A DNA stretch of 18,074 nucleotides from JANXQG01 sp037147235 (GTDB taxonomy: Bacteria; Planctomycetota; Planctomycetia; Pirellulales; Thermoguttaceae). A model generated the notes under the pieces. That model worked only from the letters and a program-made list of their open reading frames with translations, did not search any database and had not been told where the DNA came from. Positions 15,093 to 18,074 of the stretch are shown one piece after another. Position numbers and translations under genes: made by a program. Position 1 is the first letter of the stretch; each line of letters begins with the position of its first letter. The stretch covers positions 1 to 18,074 of the forward strand of contig JBAWVO010000117.1 of NCBI GenBank assembly GCA_037147235.1. Reading direction: 5' to 3'.

Positions 15093-15590
15093 ATGCCAGA
15101 AATGCACGATCAAATCTCCCTCATTACGATTGCACGCAACATGCCCGCCATCTTCGAGTACCACCACACCGTCTGCGTCGACGAAATCGACGCCTTGGGC
15201 CACGCCAACAACGTGTGTTACGTCCGCTGGATGCAGGATGCGGCGGTGGCTCATTCCGCCGCCCAGGGCTGGCCTGCCGAGGCGTACCAGCGGCTGGGCT
15301 CGGGATGGGTGGTGCGGTCCCATACCATCGAGTATCTTCAACCAGCCCAGGCCGAGGATCAAATCGTAGTCGAAACGTGGGTGGCCACGTTCAAGCGAGT
15401 CACATCGCTTCGCCGCTACCGCATTGTTCGGCCGGCCGCCGCCGCCCTGCTGGCTACTGCTGAGACCCATTGGGCGTTTATCAATTTCGCCACGGGACAG
15501 CCCCAGCGAGTGCCCATAGAGATCGCTCAGGTGTTTCAGGTCGTAGCGGAACCGCCCTTTCCCGACCGCACAACTGGAAGCCTGGAATAA
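15093..15590 (+). CDS. Acyl-CoA thioesterase, hotdog fold (4HBT/YbgC-like)
   Basis: The 165-residue protein has the 4-hydroxybenzoyl-CoA thioesterase signature D33-A-L-G-H37-A-N-N40-x-x-Y near its N-terminus, with D33 as the expected catalytic aspartate. The rest of a single hotdog domain follows (HTIEYLQPAQAEDQIVVETWV and THWAFINFATGQPQRVP). It should hydrolyse an acyl-CoA or aryl-CoA thioester in the cytoplasm; the substrate is unknown. AAGG at 15081-15084 supports the ATG at 15093; homologs often begin nearer the FEYHHTV segment, so an ATG at 15141 is an alternative. It lies 11 bases after repeat copy 3 and has no evident link to glycan breakdown. Confidence 0.88.
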   Translation: MPEMHDQISLITIARNMPAIFEYHHTVCVDEIDALGHANNVCYVRWMQDAAVAHSAAQGWPAEAYQRLGSGWVVRSHTIEYLQPAQAEDQIVVETWVATFKRVTSLRRYRIVRPAAAALLATAETHWAFINFATGQPQRVPIEIAQVFQVVAEPPFPDRTTGSLE

Positions 15591-15621
15591 ATCGGGTATC
15601 ATCAAGGTCATTGGACATCGT

Positions 15622-15627
15622 GGAGGA
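15622..15627 (+). promoter_or_regulatory. Strong Shine-Dalgarno before the zinc-ribbon head
   Basis: GGAGGA sits eight bases before the ATG at 15636, the best ribosome site in this part of the window. It supports translation beginning at the zinc-ribbon head rather than at the inner ATG at 15717, which has no clear site. Confidence 0.65.
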
Positions 15628-15635
15628 ATACGAGC

Positions 15636-15695
15636 ATGCATTGCTGGAATTGCGGTAAGAAAATCCCTGACACGGCCAAGGTCTGCCGTTTCCAT
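15636..15695 (+). pseudogene. Zinc-ribbon gene head joined to amidohydrolase frame
   Basis: Codons 1-20 read M-H-C-W-N-C-G-K-K-I-P-D-T-A-K-V-C-R-F-H. This is the typical opening of short planctomycete zinc-ribbon proteins, where the last residue is normally Cys. C3, C6, C17 and H20 could still bind zinc. After H20 the similarity ends and the frame passes straight into the amidohydrolase signal peptide. It appears to be the 5' end of another gene, left in frame ahead of the enzyme. Confidence 0.5.
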
Positions 15696-17396
15696 TCCCA
15701 AGCACGGGCATCAATCATGTTGGAGTTTGCTCGATATTGTGTTAACTTGGCTGCACTGTGTGCCGCCGGCTCCGCAGCCGGCGCAGAACAGCCAGCCGAC
15801 AAGATCTTCCGCCAGGGTGTCATCCTGACCATGGACTCGCAGAATCGAACGGTGCAAGCTGTTGCGATCCGCGGCAACCGGATTGTGCGGGTGGGATCAG
15901 ACGTTGAGGTCTCCGAACAGGCCGGCCCGAAGACAACCGTCGTCGACCTTCAAGGCAAAGCGATGCTGCCCGGCTTCTACGCCGCCCACGACCACTTTCC
16001 CTCGGCAGGAATCGAGGCATTGTATGAAGTAGACCTTAACAGCCCGCCCATCGGCACGATACAAACCCTCGACGACCTACTCAAGACGCTACGAGAAAGA
16101 GCCGCACGGACACCGAAAGGCGGTTGGATTATCGGCCACGGCTACGACGATACACTCCTCCGCGAAGGACGCCACCCGACGCGCTACGACCTCGATAAGG
16201 CATCGACCGATCATCCGATCTGGATCACTCATAGCTCGGGCCACCTGGGGGCGGCTAACAGCCGTGCGCTGGAGATCGCGGGCGTGACGAAGGACACGGT
16301 GGTCACATTGGGCGTGATTCGCAAGGAACTGGCGACGGGCGAGCCGAATGGCGTGTTTGAGGAGTGCTGTGGACTGGTCGCACGACACACGCCCGACCAC
16401 AGCCTGGAACAAAGGCTGGAGGCGATCCGGTGGTGCGATCAGCACTATCTGTCCCATGGAGTCACCACGACCGTGATCGCCCACGGCAGCGAGCGGTCGA
16501 TCAAGGACTTGAAGCAAGGTTTGGATCGCGGACTTTTACACCTTCGCGTGGTATCAATGCTCTCAAACCCCGAACTCGGAACGAAGAACGTACTCGCCAC
16601 CAAATTGCCGATTGAACGGATACATGTCACCGCAGCGAAGTTGATGTCCGATGGCTCGATCCAGGGCTACACGGGCTATCTTTCGACGCCGTACTACCGC
16701 CCGCCATCGGGCAAAGCTGGTTACTGCGGTTATGCGAGGTATTCTCGCCAACATTTGGTGGACCTTGTCAAGAAGTACCATCGTGCCGGATATCAGATCG
16801 CCATCCATGCCAATGGGGATGCCGCAATCGATGACGTGCTGTTTGCCTATGGCGAGGCTCAGCGCGAATTGCCTCGCCCCGATGCCCGCCATCGCATCGA
16901 ACACTGCCAAATGGCCCGCGATGATCAGTTGGCACGGATGAAGGAACTAGGGGTCACGCCGTCGTTCTTTGTGGGGCATGTGTTCTACTGGGGTGACCGC
17001 CATCAGAACATCTTCCTTGGCCCCGAGCGTGCTGCAAGGATTAGCCCGTTGCGCTCGGCACTGTCGTGCGGACTGCATCTGACGCTGCACAACGACACGC
17101 CGGTCACGCCGGTCGATCCACTGCTGTTGGTTTGGGCCGCCGTGAATCGCTTGACTCGCGACGGAAAGGTTCTCGGCCCACAGCAGCGGATATCCGTCGC
17201 CGAAGCCTTACGTGCGGTGACCATCGACGCGGCTTGGCAGAACTTCGAGGAGGAGCGCAAAGGCTCAATCGAGCCCGGCAAGCTGGCTGATTTTGTCGTT
17301 TTGGATGAGAATCCATTGACGGTCGAACCGCGGCGACTCAAGGACATCATCGTGCTGGAGACGGTTGTGGATGGGGAGACGGTCTATCGCAAGTGA
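15636..17396 (+). CDS. Amidohydrolase family 3 (YtcJ-like) metal-dependent hydrolase
   Basis: The open frame encodes 586 residues from 15636, or 559 from the ATG at 15717 where a signal peptide begins (MLEFARYC… to A-G-A). The amidohydrolase parts are complete: N-terminal beta-domain with ILTMD; metal ligands H118-D-H120 in LPGFYAAHDH; K-L-M-S-D-G-S-I; the HANGD and RIEHCQM histidines; the L-H-N-D-T-P aspartate; and a C-terminal GSIEPGKLADFVVLDENP (numbered from 15636). YtcJ-like enzymes hydrolyse amide or related bonds of unknown natural substrates using one or two metal ions. A signal peptide is found in many planctomycete members. If translation starts at the strong Shine-Dalgarno before 15636, the signal would be internal, which argues for 15717 or for a scar. 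A role in the glycan pathway, such as amino-sugar side groups, is speculative. Confidence 0.9.
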   Translation: MHCWNCGKKIPDTAKVCRFHSQARASIMLEFARYCVNLAALCAAGSAAGAEQPADKIFRQGVILTMDSQNRTVQAVAIRGNRIVRVGSDVEVSEQAGPKTTVVDLQGKAMLPGFYAAHDHFPSAGIEALYEVDLNSPPIGTIQTLDDLLKTLRERAARTPKGGWIIGHGYDDTLLREGRHPTRYDLDKASTDHPIWITHSSGHLGAANSRALEIAGVTKDTVVTLGVIRKELATGEPNGVFEECCGLVARHTPDHSLEQRLEAIRWCDQHYLSHGVTTTVIAHGSERSIKDLKQGLDRGLLHLRVVSMLSNPELGTKNVLATKLPIERIHVTAAKLMSDGSIQGYTGYLSTPYYRPPSGKAGYCGYARYSRQHLVDLVKKYHRAGYQIAIHANGDAAIDDVLFAYGEAQRELPRPDARHRIEHCQMARDDQLARMKELGVTPSFFVGHVFYWGDRHQNIFLGPERAARISPLRSALSCGLHLTLHNDTPVTPVDPLLLVWAAVNRLTRDGKVLGPQQRISVAEALRAVTIDAAWQNFEEERKGSIEPGKLADFVVLDENPLTVEPRRLKDIIVLETVVDGETVYRK

Positions 17397-17772
17397 GCGC
17401 GGACGCACAAAGAGGAATTTTCACTTCACTCCTTGGCGTAATAATACACGCAGTGCCGGTAGGGAATGGGACGCATTCCCAGGGTACGGGCGGCGACTGG
17501 ATCATTCTCGTACGTCAGTACCCAGGGGCAGTACCCCTGAAAGCGGATGGCATCGTAAAAGAGCCAGCAAATCCACACAAGCGATCCTGGGGCTTGCCAG
17601 GGGCCTTGGTGGGCATGTGCCCCCTGTGCCAGCGATCATAAACGACGCGGTGGTAGGCAGATCAGCAAGTTCCTGGGAATCGGTTTCCTCATTGATTGCG
17701 AACAGATTGGCTACGGAGTAGAATCGGTGAGTCAGGAACATCATATATCCAGGCAACCGAGGCAACAAAACC
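17397..17772. other. 376-base gap with gene debris
   Basis: Apart from the GH172 tail (17426-17554) and the sulfatase ribosome site (GAGG at 17759-17762), I see no gene. The minus-strand frame upstream of the tail stays open for about 20 codons (APGSLVWICWL) but does not match the larger GH172 remnant. No repeat-tail copy and no clear promoter were found. Confidence 0.6.
17426..17554 (-). pseudogene. C-terminal fragment of a GH172-like gene (second tail)
   Basis: Forty-two codons and a stop align without gaps to the end of the GH172 remnant at 11770-11898. D-A-I-R-F-Q, V-L-T-Y-E-N-D-P and P-I-P-Y-R-H-C-V-Y-Y-Y-A-K are shared; by hand 32 of 42 residues match. Similarity stops abruptly at the DAIRFQ codons and no upstream GH172 motifs follow, so only the last part of a gene is present. 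It has no start codon or ribosome site of its own and is antisense to both flanking genes. Confidence 0.7.
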
Positions 17773-18074
17773 ATGAGCTACCACATTCGTACCCTGACCT
17801 CCCTGTTGCTGGTATCGCTGTCCACGCTCCAGGCTGCCGAGCCTGCGACGAAACCCAATATCGTGATCTTGTTGGCCGATCAGTGGCGGGCCACGGCGAC
17901 CGGCTTTGCGGGAGACCCGAGCGTCAAGACGCCGGCACTGGACCGGTTCGCTGCGGAAGGTATCTGGTTTCGCAACGCGGTCTCCGTTTGCCCGGTATGT
18001 ACGCCCTACCGGGCGTCCTTGATGACCGGACGCTGGCCGACTTCCACGGGGATGTTTCTCAATGATCTCCATTT
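17773..18074 (+). CDS. Type I (S1 family) sulfatase, 3' partial
   Basis: The first 100 residues are present before the window ends. They comprise a Sec signal peptide (1-22, ending Q-A-A-E), the N-terminal strand PNIVILLADQW with metal-ligand region D36-Q37, TPALDRFAAEGIWFRNAV, and the formylglycine signature C76-T-P-Y-R80 followed by ASLMTGRWP. C76 should be oxidised to formylglycine and attack sulfate esters, with a calcium ion bound. GAGG at 17759-17762 precedes the ATG by ten bases. With the fucosidase and GH30 genes upstream, it fits desulfation of a complex glycan; the subfamily cannot be judged from this part. Confidence 0.93.
   Translation, partial: MSYHIRTLTSLLLVSLSTLQAAEPATKPNIVILLADQWRATATGFAGDPSVKTPALDRFAAEGIWFRNAVSVCPVCTPYRASLMTGRWPTSTGMFLNDLH

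Noticed and set aside
17365..17721. Plus-strand open frame of 118 codons after the amidohydrolase
   Set aside because: It begins inside the amidohydrolase end and reads antisense through the GH172 tail; composition and motifs do not support a protein.

Overview
The window looks like a chromosomal segment of a polysaccharide-degrading Planctomycetota or other PVC-group bacterium; this is inferred. The grounds are a dense set of exported glycoside hydrolases, a DUF1080 protein, a type I sulfatase, Tat-exported oxidoreductases, a planctomycete-style zinc-ribbon gene head, and no SusC/SusD pair. No rRNA, tRNA, CRISPR array, transposase or integrase was recognised.

Layout: (1) 1-2066, the end of a GH5-like hydrolase fused to a beta-propeller, cut by the left edge. 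(2) 2173-4532, Tat flavodoxin-fold reductase, YjbQ and Tat aldo/keto reductase, all on the plus strand. (3) 4533-5027, a long gap with a repeat copy and two hairpins. (4) 5028-6856, DUF1080 protein and a cytoplasmic aldo/keto reductase. (5) 6949-10617, a 1222-residue secreted protein carrying an unassigned alpha-glycosidase-like module and a GH30 module. (6) 10785-11659, PAP2 phosphatase and a tiny membrane protein. (7) 11770-14886, minus strand: GH95 alpha-L-fucosidase followed by a GH172 (DUF2961) gene without its 5' end. (8) 15093-17396, plus strand: acyl-CoA thioesterase and an exported amidohydrolase preceded by a zinc-ribbon head. (9) 17397-17772, debris including a second GH172 tail. 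(10) 17773 to the edge, the start of a sulfatase.

Functionally, the fucosidase, GH30, GH5-like enzyme, sulfatase and DUF1080 protein fit stepwise removal of sulfate and sugars from a complex, possibly fucose-rich, glycan outside the cytoplasm. The redox enzymes may act on the released sugars. These links come from gene content and are inference.

The most unusual trait is that gene junctions hold recurring ends of genes: four copies of a short C-terminal coding tail (4663, 5799, 10672, 14971), two GH172 ends (11770, 17426), and one clear plus one doubtful zinc-ribbon head (15636, 3373). No transposase accompanies them.
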